Assembly (NCBI GenBank): GCA_910575275.1
Contig: CAJTEE010000001.1
Coordinates: 248,001 to 312,000 of the forward strand
DNA length: 64,000 nt
From: Lachnospiraceae bacterium
GTDB lineage: Bacteria; Bacillota; Clostridia; Lachnospirales; Lachnospiraceae
Reading direction: 5' to 3'
Shown: in pieces, positions 34,335-42,476 of the stretch
How the letters are laid out: each line of letters begins with the position of its first letter
Position numbering within the stretch: the stretch's first letter is position 1
Notes under the pieces: generated by a model
Database searches by the model: none
The model's input: the letters and a program-made list of their open reading frames with translations, nothing else
What the model was told of the DNA's origin: nothing
Translations under genes and position numbers: made by a program

Positions 34335-35111
34335 TCATCCTTCAGTAATCGTCTTTTCCTTTATGTGATACTGAATGCCATGTTCCTCACAGAAGAAAAT
34401 GACCTTCGCTGCACATTTGTTATAAAAATCCTTGTGTTCCTCATAGGAACTTGCGGTCTTATTGTAATTTGTTCTTCCAAAAATAATTCGGTCAACGAAA
34501 CTAACGGCCTCCAGCAACTCTTGTAAATCTTGCTCTGCCATATTTGGAGTTGGATATGGTTCCATGCTTATCCATGTCTTGCATCCGGCATTATGTAGTG
34601 CTTTCAATGCTTCCAGCCGGTCTTTATAGGGTGCTGCCCCCGGTTCCATCTTCTTTCTATACTCTTCATCCAATGAGATGAGTGTTATGCCGTACTCATT
34701 TTCATCTGAAAGTTCAGCCAGCGATATGGGAAGAATTCCTTTTGTCAGCACTGTGCATTTGATTCCGGCAGCATTCAACTTTTTGATTGATGCGATTGCC
34801 ATGTCTGCGATCTCCTGATATCCATACATGAACGGGTCAGTAGTAAAACACAGCTGCACGGACACAATCTTTCCCTTTAATCTCGGAATTTCTTTATCAA
34901 GGAGTTCAAGCGTGTTCAATACGAGCCTTGGACTGCACCAGTCTTCATAGCCTTTTATTTGCCCGAAACGCTTTTTTTGTAAAAAGGCGTAGCAAGGGAA
35001 CAGGCAGCCATGAGAACAGCCCAGCACAAAATTCATTGTATAATCGCCATACTCCACGCCCGTTTTGTAAAGCATAGTTTTTCTTTGTACATAGCCAGTC
35101 ACTTTACTCAT
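34335..35111 (-). CDS. Three-Cys-motif radical SAM-like protein (Gp37/Gp68 or SPL-like)
   Basis: This 258-residue protein has the cysteine cluster GCSHGCLFPCYAF: Cys32, Cys36 and Cys40, a CX3CX3C spacing rather than the canonical CX3CX2C. Downstream motifs VQLCFTTDPFM, CTVLTKG and ISLDEEYRK, and WISMEPYPTPN, fit the Gp37/Gp68-type family related to spore photoproduct lyase. It overlaps tcmP by 4 nt (ATGA), the classic pairing of a three-Cys-motif protein with its TcmP partner. The chemical role is unknown; DNA modification or repair is a possibility because it is encoded with a type III restriction system. Confidence 0.78.
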   Translation of the reverse strand: MSKVTGYVQRKTMLYKTGVEYGDYTMNFVLGCSHGCLFPCYAFLQKKRFGQIKGYEDWCSPRLVLNTLELLDKEIPRLKGKIVSVQLCFTTDPFMYGYQEIADMAIASIKKLNAAGIKCTVLTKGILPISLAELSDENEYGITLISLDEEYRKKMEPGAAPYKDRLEALKALHNAGCKTWISMEPYPTPNMAEQDLQELLEAVSFVDRIIFGRTNYNKTASSYEEHKDFYNKCAAKVIFFCEEHGIQYHIKEKTITEG

Positions 35112-36256
35112 AGTGCGGGCGTTCCTTTCTGAAACGAAACAACAGTGTGCCTTTTTCCATCCTTGGAATCAACGGCAGTGCTGAATATCGCTCCATATGT
35201 GTTTTTCAGTTCATTCCGTATTTCCTGTCTAAATCCGTCAGACGGAAAAATCGGATGATAATCCAAAAGCTGCCATAATGACTCAAGTGGCACATTTTTC
35301 TGGCCAGAAAATGATTTTTGCAAATATTTTGCAATGTCTGTCACAAAAAAGCAGGACTCGTCCGTTGCAGGCACAAGAAAACCCTCATTGCCAAAATCAA
35401 ACGATAACTGGTACTGACCACCGTGCGTGTCTTTAGTTGAGGACTTTCCTCCGAAAGTTTTCCATGCCACCTGTTTATATAGCTTGAAGCCTTCGATATG
35501 GCTGGTACAATGAATCAAACTGTACAACTGTGAATTTTGCGTATTGAAAAATGGAAATGCACCCACAAAATATCTGCGTTGACCTTTTAGCTCTTGTATG
35601 ATTTCTTCCACCCGTTCTTCATATGCCTTTTTGTCGCTGCCAAATGGAATTAGTTTCTCAAAGTCAGTGAGATAGGTGTTTTCATATTTTTCCTTCGCAG
35701 CTTCCCGCCTTACCTGCGAAATTGCTCGTACTGTATCCGAGACCATGTGGTTAATCATGACCTCGCCCCAATTTCTTAAAAACGGGATAAGCACAGGCCA
35801 GCTGATAGATGCATCATACGGATCGTAAAACAGAAAATAGTGCAGATGCTGACGACCATACAACTGAGGGCCTATCGTCTCTAATAGTTCATCCCGATCT
35901 TTGGCAGTTGCGATGATTCTAAAATTCCCTTCGTCAGCGGGAAGATGTTTTTTAAGTTCGTCCACTTTCTCTTGAGAATTATCATTCAAATATATCTGGA
36001 TCTGTTTCTGCGGATAGGTGCGGGCAACATCAAGAAGCGCCTTAGCAACCCGAACAGGCGTCCCTTCGACAACTTCCCCATTATGTGTATAAACGCCGCT
36101 ATTACACATACAGTCGATAAACACCAATCCATAGCAGGAACTATTTAGCATCAGCTTTTGCGCCCAAGCTTTTATGTACTCCTCTACCAGTTTGAATTTC
36201 ATGATGGTGTGAGGACTTGCCTTACTTATTATTTTACTATTGTTACTGCTTGACAT
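35108..36256 (-). CDS. tcmP: Three-Cys-motif partner protein TcmP
   Basis: About 382 residues from ATG 36256 (GAGGGAG close upstream); an ATG 7 codons earlier lacks a ribosome site. Motifs: SPHTIMKFKLVEEYIKAWAQ at the N-terminus, FIDCMCNSGVY, FLFYDPYDA, WGEVMINHM and a C-terminal ESLWQLLDYHPIFPS. These resemble a Rossmann-type domain and the TcmP family, which is nearly always coupled to a three-Cys-motif gene. First gene of the tcmP-rSAM-mod-res operon. Function unestablished; the FYDPYDA loop could be a methyltransferase-like motif. Confidence 0.8.
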   Translation of the reverse strand: MSSSNNSKIISKASPHTIMKFKLVEEYIKAWAQKLMLNSSCYGLVFIDCMCNSGVYTHNGEVVEGTPVRVAKALLDVARTYPQKQIQIYLNDNSQEKVDELKKHLPADEGNFRIIATAKDRDELLETIGPQLYGRQHLHYFLFYDPYDASISWPVLIPFLRNWGEVMINHMVSDTVRAISQVRREAAKEKYENTYLTDFEKLIPFGSDKKAYEERVEEIIQELKGQRRYFVGAFPFFNTQNSQLYSLIHCTSHIEGFKLYKQVAWKTFGGKSSTKDTHGGQYQLSFDFGNEGFLVPATDESCFFVTDIAKYLQKSFSGQKNVPLESLWQLLDYHPIFPSDGFRQEIRNELKNTYGAIFSTAVDSKDGKRHTVVSFQKGTPAL

Positions 36257-36467
36257 AAACTCCCTCACATTCTTCATTTGATTTCACAATATCAAAATCA
36301 AATCCACCATGCTATTTCAGTATCAATCGGCCAAAGACGCTTACCCGTACTTAAATTAACAAACACTTCTATAATCTACTATACCACATAACACGACTGA
36401 TTTCCAGAACCCCCAGCAATTTTCCTCATGTTTTCAGATATTCTACCCATTTGTAACGCATAAAACG

Positions 36468-36505
36468 CCAGAGGGAGCCTTGCCTTATAACAAGTCTCCC
36501 CCTGG
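36468..36505 (-). terminator. Terminator of tnpV
   Basis: Arms CCAGAGGGAGCCTTG and CAAGTCTCCCCCTGG pair with two mismatches around an 8-nt loop. On the minus strand they are followed by CGTTTTAT. It lies downstream of tnpV (ends 36551) and before tcmP. The rest of the 36257-36550 gap shows nothing else. Confidence 0.6.
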
Positions 36506-36550
36506 TGTTCATGGTCTCCTGTTGGCGCATTTGCCGGAGTTTTGAACCTA

Positions 36551-36937
36551 TCAAACGTTACTCATCTCGCTCTTGATGATTTCCTCTGCACGGTTCACAA
36601 TACTGTTCATGGCTCTGACCCATTCCCATTGCGATTGGCGCTTCAAATCCTCCGTCACGCCCTCGGTGGTTGCCATCTGCTGGATGATAAGCCGATAACG
36701 CTCCTGTGCCTGTTCGTTCAGGTCGGCAAGATAGGTGTGTAGCTTGCCCGTCAAAATTAGATGATTGAGCAGGAGAGGATTTGTTTTTTCCATATACGCC
36801 TTGTGCATCCACCCCCATTTCCCGATGGGACGGTCACCGTCCTCTGAAAGCTCGATAGCCGGAATGTAGTAGTCCCCGACAAGGACATAATCAAGTCCAC
36901 TCGCTTCATCATGGATTCTCGGTTTTAATTCGTTCAT
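36551..36937 (-). CDS. tnpV: Transposon-encoded protein TnpV
   Basis: This 128-residue protein closely resembles TnpV of Tn4451-type elements: YYIPAIEL, RPIGKWGWMHKAYM, LTGKLHTYLADLNEQAQERY and WVRAMNSIVNRAEEII. ATG 36937 has GGAGG upstream. TnpV is a small, widespread element protein without an established activity. It supports assignment of the inner element to this transposon class. A repeated palindrome lies just upstream. Confidence 0.9.
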   Translation of the reverse strand: MNELKPRIHDEASGLDYVLVGDYYIPAIELSEDGDRPIGKWGWMHKAYMEKTNPLLLNHLILTGKLHTYLADLNEQAQERYRLIIQQMATTEGVTEDLKRQSQWEWVRAMNSIVNRAEEIIKSEMSNV

Positions 36938-36955
36938 TGTGTTTTCCTCCGTTAT

Positions 36956-36973
36956 TTTCGGTAGCCGCTACCG
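36956..36973. repeat. 18-bp repeat with 15-bp palindrome, copy 2
   Basis: TTTCGGTAGCCGCTACCG, identical to 28529-28546, placed about 20 bp upstream of the tnpV start. The location suits an operator. Confidence 0.6.
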
Positions 36974-37079
36974 TTAATACGATGTTTGGCATAAAGTTGT
37001 TTCTGTCTGTGGTACAAATCAACTTTGTCGGAGGTAACAGGGATGCTATGTCCTGCATGTAATGTCATTCTTTATGAGA

Positions 37080-37090
37080 GGGTGTCATTA
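37080..37090. other. Right attachment site of the inner element
   Basis: Minus strand TTAAT-GA-CACCC with the core at 37085-37086. Beyond it the outer recombinase gene resumes in frame. Confidence 0.7.
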
Positions 37091-37500
37091 AACAGGTTCT
37101 TGAACGGAGCCATCTCATTGTACCCCGTAGCGGTGTCAATCCCATCGCTGATTGCGATATAGCGTACCTTCTTGCCCGGGAAATATACTTCGGTATAATA
37201 TCCCGTCTGCAAGTAGTCACGCCCAAGACGTGAGAGGTCTTTTGTAATGACCGTGTTGATTTTCCCGCTTTCAATATCCTCAATCATGCGCTTAAAATCC
37301 GGTCTTTCAAAATTCGTACCGCTCCATCCGTCATCGACGTAGGTTTCCACGACCTCTATCCCGTGGTACTGTGCGTACTGCATGAGCATCTGCTTCTGGC
37401 TCGTTATGGAATTGCTTTCCCTGTCCGTGATGCCGTCATCAACGGACAACCGGGTATATAACCCGCCTTTTGGTGCTGTTTTGTATGTAGTCCTACCCAT
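37086..37500 (-). pseudogene. Outer-element large serine recombinase, N-terminal part
   Basis: ATG 37500 with AAAGGAG upstream opens a resolvase domain: the nucleophile Ser in YTRLSVDDG, YVDDGWSGTNFERP, KDLSRLGRDYLQTG, then MAPFKNLFND, where the inner element begins. The frame runs only a few codons into the inner element (TLS, stop at 37072). With the C-terminal part at 24989-26236 it forms 138 plus 415 residues, 553 in total, after removal of the inner element. The separated catalytic domain lacks DNA-binding domains and is presumed inactive. Confidence 0.88.
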
Positions 37501-37699
37501 TCGCTTCTCCTTTTCCGGAAGAAGCTGGTGAACTGCAAAGTGGTTCTTCATTTTTTATTATACCTTCACAGCCGATCTCCTGCAAGCATTTTTCCGCTTT
37601 ATCCGCATTTTCTGAATTTAATATCGCCCTCACAAACGCATCCTGCGGCGTTCTCCTGCTGTCAAATACCCTTGTCACGATAAGTTTTGTTTTATTCAA
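37493..37699 (-). CDS. Small conserved-type element protein (68 aa)
   Basis: A TTG at 37699, with TTTGGAGGG 7 nt upstream, begins MNKTKLIVTRVFDSRRTPQDAFVRAIL. The product is short and charged, with Cys residues near CLQEIGCEG. Its stop overlaps the recombinase N-terminal start by a few bases, suggesting coupling. Proteins of this type commonly precede serine recombinases in clostridial elements; function unknown. Confidence 0.6.
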   Translation of the reverse strand: MNKTKLIVTRVFDSRRTPQDAFVRAILNSENADKAEKCLQEIGCEGIIKNEEPLCSSPASSGKGEANG

Positions 37700-37753
37700 A
37701 TATATTCCCTCCAAATTTCACTCTAATATCAGACGTTTTCCGTGCCCTGCCCT

Positions 37754-37794
37754 GAAAAATAAAAGCCCGGCAAGGTATAAAATTACTCTGCCGG
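37754..37794 (-). terminator. Terminator after the helicase gene
   Basis: CCGGCA (37767-37772) pairs with TGCCGG (37789-37794). On the minus strand it is followed by GCTTTTATTTTT. It lies downstream of the helicase (ends 37999) and before the recombinase unit. Confidence 0.6.
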
Positions 37795-37998
37795 ATAACA
37801 GACGCTTTGAAAGGACGTAATATAGACGCTTCCAAAATGCGCCCGAACCCTTGTATTTCCCAGCTTTATACGCTAAGACACTTCTTTTTCTATTTTAAAT
37901 TTAAAAGTATTTATATATATAACAGGGAATCCCCCATAGCCGTATGTATATATATAAAAAGAATTTGGCGATTTACACGTCTAAGCGTCCGTTGCGTC

Positions 37999-39372
37999 TT
38001 AATGCCTTTCCCCTGTCCGCACTTTTACATGGATACCCTTGAACCCCCTTGCGGTCTTTCCATTTCCGAGTGCGATATTATTGGTATAGGTCAGTTTATA
38101 TTTATCCTCATTCTGCCGTAAAAAGTTGGAGAAACTGCGCTCCCCTAAAGGCTTCTCAAGGTTGTCCTCGCACCACTGGCTGTAGGCGCTGTAAAGCTGC
38201 TTTGACGTGGCGTGTGTGCCTTTCTCAAGCCGGATATAGCCCTCCGACTGCATGAATACGATGATGTTGTTCCCGTCCTGCATGGCTTTTGTCAGGTTGT
38301 CCTCCGCCCTCTGGCTTATGGTGAAACGGTATCCGTTGTCAATCAGGCGGTGCAGCCCCTCAAGACACCATAGGAATATCCCCTCTGCTTCAGCAATCAG
38401 CTTTTCGCCGAGGAACGGGTCATCTTCCCTGTCCGGCCTGCGCTCCTTGACTGTAAGGACAATCTGCCGCCGGAAAAAGCCGTAGGAACGGTCATACAGC
38501 GAACCGAGGTTGCCATTCCCGAAGCAGATGAACCTCACGCATAGATACCCCTGCTCGCTCTGTTTCCCCTTGCGCTCCAAATCCGTTTTATCTTCCAGTG
38601 TCACTATGGATTTGATGTTGTTCGTCTGCGGCAATGCCTCCAGCTTCATGTCATCATCAAGCATCAGCAGTTTCCATTCAAGGTCTGCCCGTGCGAAGCG
38701 GTCAACCTCCACCTTCTGTATGCTGCCCGTGTTCATGCTGTCACCGAGCAAAGCACGAAGCACCCTGCCGATGCGTGACTTGCCCTCCCCGCCTTTGCCT
38801 ATGACAATCATCATTTTCTGCCCCTTTGTCGTGGGCTGCAGCACATATCCCATAAATTCCTGCAAAGTGATGATGTCCTCCGGCTCCAATAACTGCCCTA
38901 CAAAGGAAAGCCACTGTGACGGCTCAGGCGCATCCGGCGCATACCGCACCGGGAGCCTGTTCATGCAGAACTCTTTCTGTGCGGAAAAATCCCCCGACAG
39001 GAAATAGGTTCCGTTCGCCACATGGATACGGTCTGTCTGGTAGGGTATCGGCGGGGAGTAGCACCTGATCCGCAGCGCATCCAGGAGCGTTGTCGCCTTT
39101 TTTGCGATGCCTGATGTGACATAAGGCGCAATCTTGTAGTATATCTCCGCTTTAATCTGCTCCGCATCACCGATTGCCCCGTTTACGTCAAAAAAAGTGC
39201 CGTGTATGCACTTCATAGGGTGCCCTGCGAGGAAATCCTCACAGAAAAGCACGTCATTGACTTTGCTCCCGTCAAACCATGTTTCCGGCTGTGACGCCCG
39301 CTCCATTTTCTCCATTGTCTTTTCCAATGCCACCCTCTGCTCCGGCGACACACTGTTCCAGTCTTCTTTCAA
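37999..39372 (-). CDS. Phage/plasmid primase-type SF3 helicase
   Basis: This 457-residue protein contains a D5/P4-type region before a Walker A (GKGGEGKS, residues 192-199), a Walker B-like LLMLDDDM, and FICFGNGNLGSLYDRSYGFFRRQI, typical of the P4-family primase/helicase C-terminus. It is the replicative helicase of many integrative elements. The start is a TTG at 39372, overlapping the CHC2 gene by 101 bp; a weak ribosome site lies about 14 nt before it. An internal start cannot be excluded. Confidence 0.82.
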   Translation of the reverse strand: MKEDWNSVSPEQRVALEKTMEKMERASQPETWFDGSKVNDVLFCEDFLAGHPMKCIHGTFFDVNGAIGDAEQIKAEIYYKIAPYVTSGIAKKATTLLDALRIRCYSPPIPYQTDRIHVANGTYFLSGDFSAQKEFCMNRLPVRYAPDAPEPSQWLSFVGQLLEPEDIITLQEFMGYVLQPTTKGQKMMIVIGKGGEGKSRIGRVLRALLGDSMNTGSIQKVEVDRFARADLEWKLLMLDDDMKLEALPQTNNIKSIVTLEDKTDLERKGKQSEQGYLCVRFICFGNGNLGSLYDRSYGFFRRQIVLTVKERRPDREDDPFLGEKLIAEAEGIFLWCLEGLHRLIDNGYRFTISQRAEDNLTKAMQDGNNIIVFMQSEGYIRLEKGTHATSKQLYSAYSQWCEDNLEKPLGERSFSNFLRQNEDKYKLTYTNNIALGNGKTARGFKGIHVKVRTGERH

Positions 39373-39928
39373 TTTTCAACACTTCCTCTCCATAATCCGC
39401 TACTAACTGCACACGCTCCGATAGCAGAGCGTACAATAACACATCAAGCAGATACTCAATATAGTCTTTCTTTTCCAACGCTTCACAGAATAACGGGTTC
39501 CATTCCCCATCCGGCTCCTGCGGCGCATACTGTTCTTTCCACTGCCTTAAACAGCACAGGTAATCGGAAATCACACGGAAGCACCTCTTTTCCGCCCTCT
39601 CAAACCTCTGCTCCGGTGATAATCTCCGCTTACGTTTTGGCGGCGGCTTCCTGCCCCTGTTATCCTCAAAACTGATACCGAAATCCGACGCAATCCGCAA
39701 CGCCGCTTCCTTCTTCCCAAGCCCGTAAAACTTTGCCACAAAATCAATGGCATCGCCCTTTTCCCCGCATCCGAAACAGTAATAGCGGCTGTCTATCTTC
39801 ATGCTCGGATTTTTGTCTTTGTGGAACGGGCAGACCGCCATGCCGCTGCGGTTTATTTTTATCCCGCAATGCTCCGCCGCCTGCCTTGCGGTAATGCCGT
39901 TTTCCCTTATCGCTTCAAATACATTCAT
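39272..39928 (-). CDS. CHC2 zinc-finger primase-type protein
   Basis: This 218-residue protein starts at ATG 39928 after GGAGG. The N-terminal zinc finger has Cys33, His36, Cys51 and Cys54 (VCPFHKDKNPSM, YYCFGCGEKGDAIDFV), followed by an Arg/Lys/Pro-rich linker (KPPPKRKRR). It lacks a visible TOPRIM catalytic domain, so it may recognise DNA and recruit the helicase encoded by the overlapping downstream gene. Such split primase/helicase pairs are common in clostridial elements. Confidence 0.82.
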   Translation of the reverse strand: MNVFEAIRENGITARQAAEHCGIKINRSGMAVCPFHKDKNPSMKIDSRYYCFGCGEKGDAIDFVAKFYGLGKKEAALRIASDFGISFEDNRGRKPPPKRKRRLSPEQRFERAEKRCFRVISDYLCCLRQWKEQYAPQEPDGEWNPLFCEALEKKDYIEYLLDVLLYALLSERVQLVADYGEEVLKIERRLEQCVAGAEGGIGKDNGENGAGVTAGNMV

Positions 39929-40053
39929 TGAAACCTCCATGCACGCAAAAAAGGCAGCTACAAACCTGTCAAATAGGTTCATAACTGCCTTAACGCTGTG
40001 TAAATCAATTATCAGTGGACAATGCCCACAATCATTCTCACTTAACCAAAAAT

Positions 40054-40419
40054 CTAAAAACTGTCTATATAAGTATGGCTGCACCCTTTCCGCCAGTTCC
40101 CGATCAGTGCGTAGTATAATGGGATAACGTGACTGTTGTCCTCCGCTGCATTCACGCCGACATACCCGTTATGTGCGCTGAATGTTTCAAAACAGAGCGC
40201 AACATCATCCAGCTGCTCCGAGCCGACGATATCTTCCGACAGATAGACCATGCCGCTTTTTGTCACCCTTATCTGGTTGTTGTGCCTGTCATTCCCGCAG
40301 GCAATCAGCATACGGAACTGCTCAAGGGTGATTGTCCTGATGTCATACGCCTTTATCCTCTGCCCGTTCAAAATAATAGATTTCCCCCTCTGTATGGGGA
40401 ACATTTCCTCTTGTATCAT
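40054..40419 (-). CDS. Hypothetical element protein (about 121 aa)
   Basis: Candidate ATG 40419; a second Met five codons on is an alternative, and ribosome sites for both are poor. The sequence reads MFPIQRGKSIILNGQRIKAYDI, then TLEQFRMLIACGNDRHNNQIRV and CFETFSAHNGYVGVNAAED. No known motif. It lies directly upstream of the CHC2 gene on the same strand and probably belongs to the replication module. The 326-bp stretch 40420-40745 before it shows no further gene. Confidence 0.55.
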   Translation of the reverse strand: MIQEEMFPIQRGKSIILNGQRIKAYDIRTITLEQFRMLIACGNDRHNNQIRVTKSGMVYLSEDIVGSEQLDDVALCFETFSAHNGYVGVNAAEDNSHVIPLYYALIGNWRKGCSHTYIDSF

Positions 40420-40745
40420 CTTCCAATAAAAATCCCCGTTTTTACAAAATTTTATACCCTGCAAGTAGCTTCTGGGAGGGAAGCCCACATTGGAATCGCA
40501 CCATCATCTCTATGACCGTTTTACGGAAGTATCATTATCAGGAAACAGTGTCATGGCGCAAGGTTCCCACACCTTGTTTACAGTAAAACATTTGTCGCTC
40601 CCGCCTGTTCTGATATAGGCGATTATGGCGTGTTTCCGCATAGCTCGGCTGTTTCATACGTCTTGCAGGATTGCCCATATTCAGTTGTCAGTATGCCTTG
40701 CGGTTTTCTCCCCGCACCGCAAATAAGATATGCCCGTCTGCCCGG

Positions 40746-41075
40746 TTAAATTTCCAGCTTGTCCGCCCCGTATTTATGGATAATCCGGAACAGGATTTCC
40801 TTCTCTTTCCCCTCCGCTTTCCCGTATAGCCTGCACAGTGTTTCAAGCTCTGTTTCTGTGAGGGTATTGGTATAGGGCTTGTAGTTATCCGTGATAAAAA
40901 CCCCGCCGTTACAACCCTGTTTTGTATAAATCGGGTAATCAAAAGTCAATGCGAAAATATCATGGTGTATCGTGCGTATCGTAACGCCTAATTCCCACGC
41001 AAGCTCCCTTGACGTTATATGCCCTTTGACTGATAAAATGCTGATGATTTCCATTCTCCGGTGTGCCGTGTCCAT
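40746..41075 (-). CDS. Small HTH protein (DeoR/HTH_11-like)
   Basis: This 109-residue protein has an N-terminal winged HTH (RRMEIISILSVKGHITSRELAWELGVTIRTIHHDI), then YPIYTKQGCNGGVFITDNY, resembling WYL/DeoR-type regulators cut to the DNA-binding half. A similar protein follows upstream (41120-41458), suggesting an old duplication. Probable regulator of the element. Confidence 0.7.
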   Translation of the reverse strand: MDTAHRRMEIISILSVKGHITSRELAWELGVTIRTIHHDIFALTFDYPIYTKQGCNGGVFITDNYKPYTNTLTETELETLCRLYGKAEGKEKEILFRIIHKYGADKLEI

Positions 41076-41119
41076 GCTGCGCCTCCCCTCACTTCCCGGC
41101 TTGAAAACTGCCGGATTTT

Positions 41120-41458
41120 TTATGTATTCCTTTCACAGTACGGCCCGAATTCATGTATGATTGACAGGACGGTTTCCCTGTCTTTCCCCGTACATCCCAC
41201 AGCGAGTTTTTCCAGGCATTCCAGTTGTTCACGGGATAGGGAGTTTTGGTATTTCCCTGCACCGTCCATGAGAGAGTAGCCGCCGTTATATCCCTGCTTT
41301 GCAATCACGGGAAGTTCCTCACCAATAACTTCAAAATCCCTGCGTATGGCGTTCTTCCCGACACTGTACATAGCCATGAGCTTTGGCACGGTCAGCCTTT
41401 TCCCCGACAGCAGCATACGCTCGATTTCCCGCCGCCGCTGGAATGCGTGGTCTAACAT
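41120..41458 (-). CDS. Small HTH protein, paralogue-like
   Basis: 112 residues from ATG 41458 with AAAGGGGGTG upstream. HTH region RREIERMLLSGKRLTVPKLMAMYSVGKNAIRRDF, then LPVIAKQGYNGGYSLMDG, parallel to the neighbouring 40746-41075 product (KQGxNGG motif in both). Both end in a helical C-terminal segment with IIHxFG/IIHKYG. They probably arose by duplication and may form a heteromeric regulator. Confidence 0.7.
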   Translation of the reverse strand: MLDHAFQRRREIERMLLSGKRLTVPKLMAMYSVGKNAIRRDFEVIGEELPVIAKQGYNGGYSLMDGAGKYQNSLSREQLECLEKLAVGCTGKDRETVLSIIHEFGPYCERNT

Positions 41459-41606
41459 TTTTTCACCCCCTTTCTCCGCTGTTTGTGATGTTAATTGTAG
41501 ATAAAGGAAGTTCCCGTATATGGGTACGTTCCTCAAAAAATTTTCTGCCTTTTCTTACAGTCAGCTAAAACCAGAAACTTTCTCTTTGAAGTAATAGCAA
41601 GCACTG

Positions 41607-41695
41607 CCTGTGTTCCCTCACAGGCTCTGATTTTCCCAAATCCCCCCGGAGCGGGAATCTGGAAAATCTGCTTGTAGGGGGAAGCATCCCCCTAC
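41607..41695. other. Candidate oriT region
   Basis: Between the minus-strand HTH gene (starts 41458) and mobC (starts 41838) lie three inverted repeats: CCTGTG/CACAGG (41607-41624), GATTTTCCC/GGAAAATC (41629-41668) and GTAGGGGGA-AGCA-TCCCCCTAC (41674-41695), followed by CCCCTCTGCG. Clustered dyads immediately upstream of a mobC gene are typical of transfer origins. Nic site not determined. Confidence 0.5.
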
Positions 41696-41837
41696 CCCCT
41701 CTGCGCTCAAAAATCATAAAATCTCCTGCCAAGATTTCTGATTTTTTTCACTGTTTTTTTGCACGAACAACCCCCATAGCAGGATTGAAGATTGTGTAAA
41801 ATCCTTTCAAAAATCCAACACGGAAAGGAGATAATAA

Positions 41838-42179
41838 ATGGCAAACCGTGAGCGCAAAAATGAGCTGAAAATATATCTAAGTGACAAGGAGCAATACATA
41901 CTGGAGCAGAAAGTAAAAATCTCTGGCATGAAAAGCAAGTCCACTTTCCTCCGCCGCCTGATTTTGTACGGCTTTGTCTATGACATTGACTATTCAGACC
42001 TGCGGGAATACAACTACACGCTTGGAAAAATCAGCGGCAACTTAAACCAGATCGCCAAGCGAATGAACGCCACAGGCAACGTCTATAAAGCCGATGTGGA
42101 GGAAGTGAAAAAGCTGATGAAACAGGTGTGGGATACACAAAAATCCATGCTCTCAAAACAGCCCACCATGAAGCAGTAA
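41838..42179 (+). CDS. mobC: MobC-type relaxosome accessory protein
   Basis: This 113-residue basic protein reads ERKNELKIYLSDKEQYILEQK, then SKSTFLRRLILYG and NYTLGKISGNLNQIAKRMNATG, as in plasmid mobilisation MobC proteins. Upstream AAAGGAG at 6-10 nt. It would bind oriT and help the relaxase. No relaxase gene follows: the next genes are the pst-pho operon on the opposite strand. The mobilisation module therefore appears truncated. Confidence 0.82.
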   Translation: MANRERKNELKIYLSDKEQYILEQKVKISGMKSKSTFLRRLILYGFVYDIDYSDLREYNYTLGKISGNLNQIAKRMNATGNVYKADVEEVKKLMKQVWDTQKSMLSKQPTMKQ

Positions 42180-42294
42180 GCCCAAACGGAATCCCCCTCC
42201 AGAATCAAAATTGTTCCAGCCAGATTTTGCACACAAATACGCAACAGATAAACTGTAATAAAAGCCAAAATCAGACAAATTTCGCACCATTAAA

Positions 42295-42341
42295 AAAGGT
42301 GTACCGCAGTGAAGTTTATTTCTTCCTTGCGGTACACCTTT
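42295..42341 (+). terminator. Hairpin after mobC
   Basis: Perfect 14-bp arms AAAGGTGTACCGCA and TGCGGTACACCTTT with a 19-nt loop. The T-run is weak. It lies about 115 bp after the mobC stop, in a gap (42180-42609) that holds only hairpins. Confidence 0.5.
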
Positions 42342-42436
42342 ATGTGTGCAATTATTCTTTATTTTTTGTCTTTGGTGTGTATACAGTTTTTGCTTTTTTC
42401 TAATCATATCTTTTCCCTTACTGATAGTCTATAAAA

Positions 42437-42476
42437 AAGAATGGCAGTTTTACATTCAAATAAAACCGCCATTCTT
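42437..42476 (-). terminator. Rho-independent terminator of the pst-pho operon
   Basis: 16-bp arms (42437-42452 and 42461-42476, one wobble pair) flank an 8-nt loop. On the minus strand they are followed by TTTTTTAT. It is placed after phoR. Confidence 0.75.

Larger units (their letters stand above)
26236..37085. mobile_element. Inner serine-recombinase element, about 10.85 kb, inside the outer recombinase gene
   Basis: Bounded by GA dinucleotides, it contains (minus strand, right to left) tnpV, tcmP, a three-Cys radical SAM-like gene, type III mod and res, a pair of inverted hairpin repeats, two small genes and an intact large serine recombinase whose stop is about 32 bp from the left boundary. 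Removing it fuses the outer recombinase in frame into 553 residues. It carries no conjugation genes. The tnpV and TnpX-like content groups it with Tn4451-type elements by family knowledge. Confidence 0.85.
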
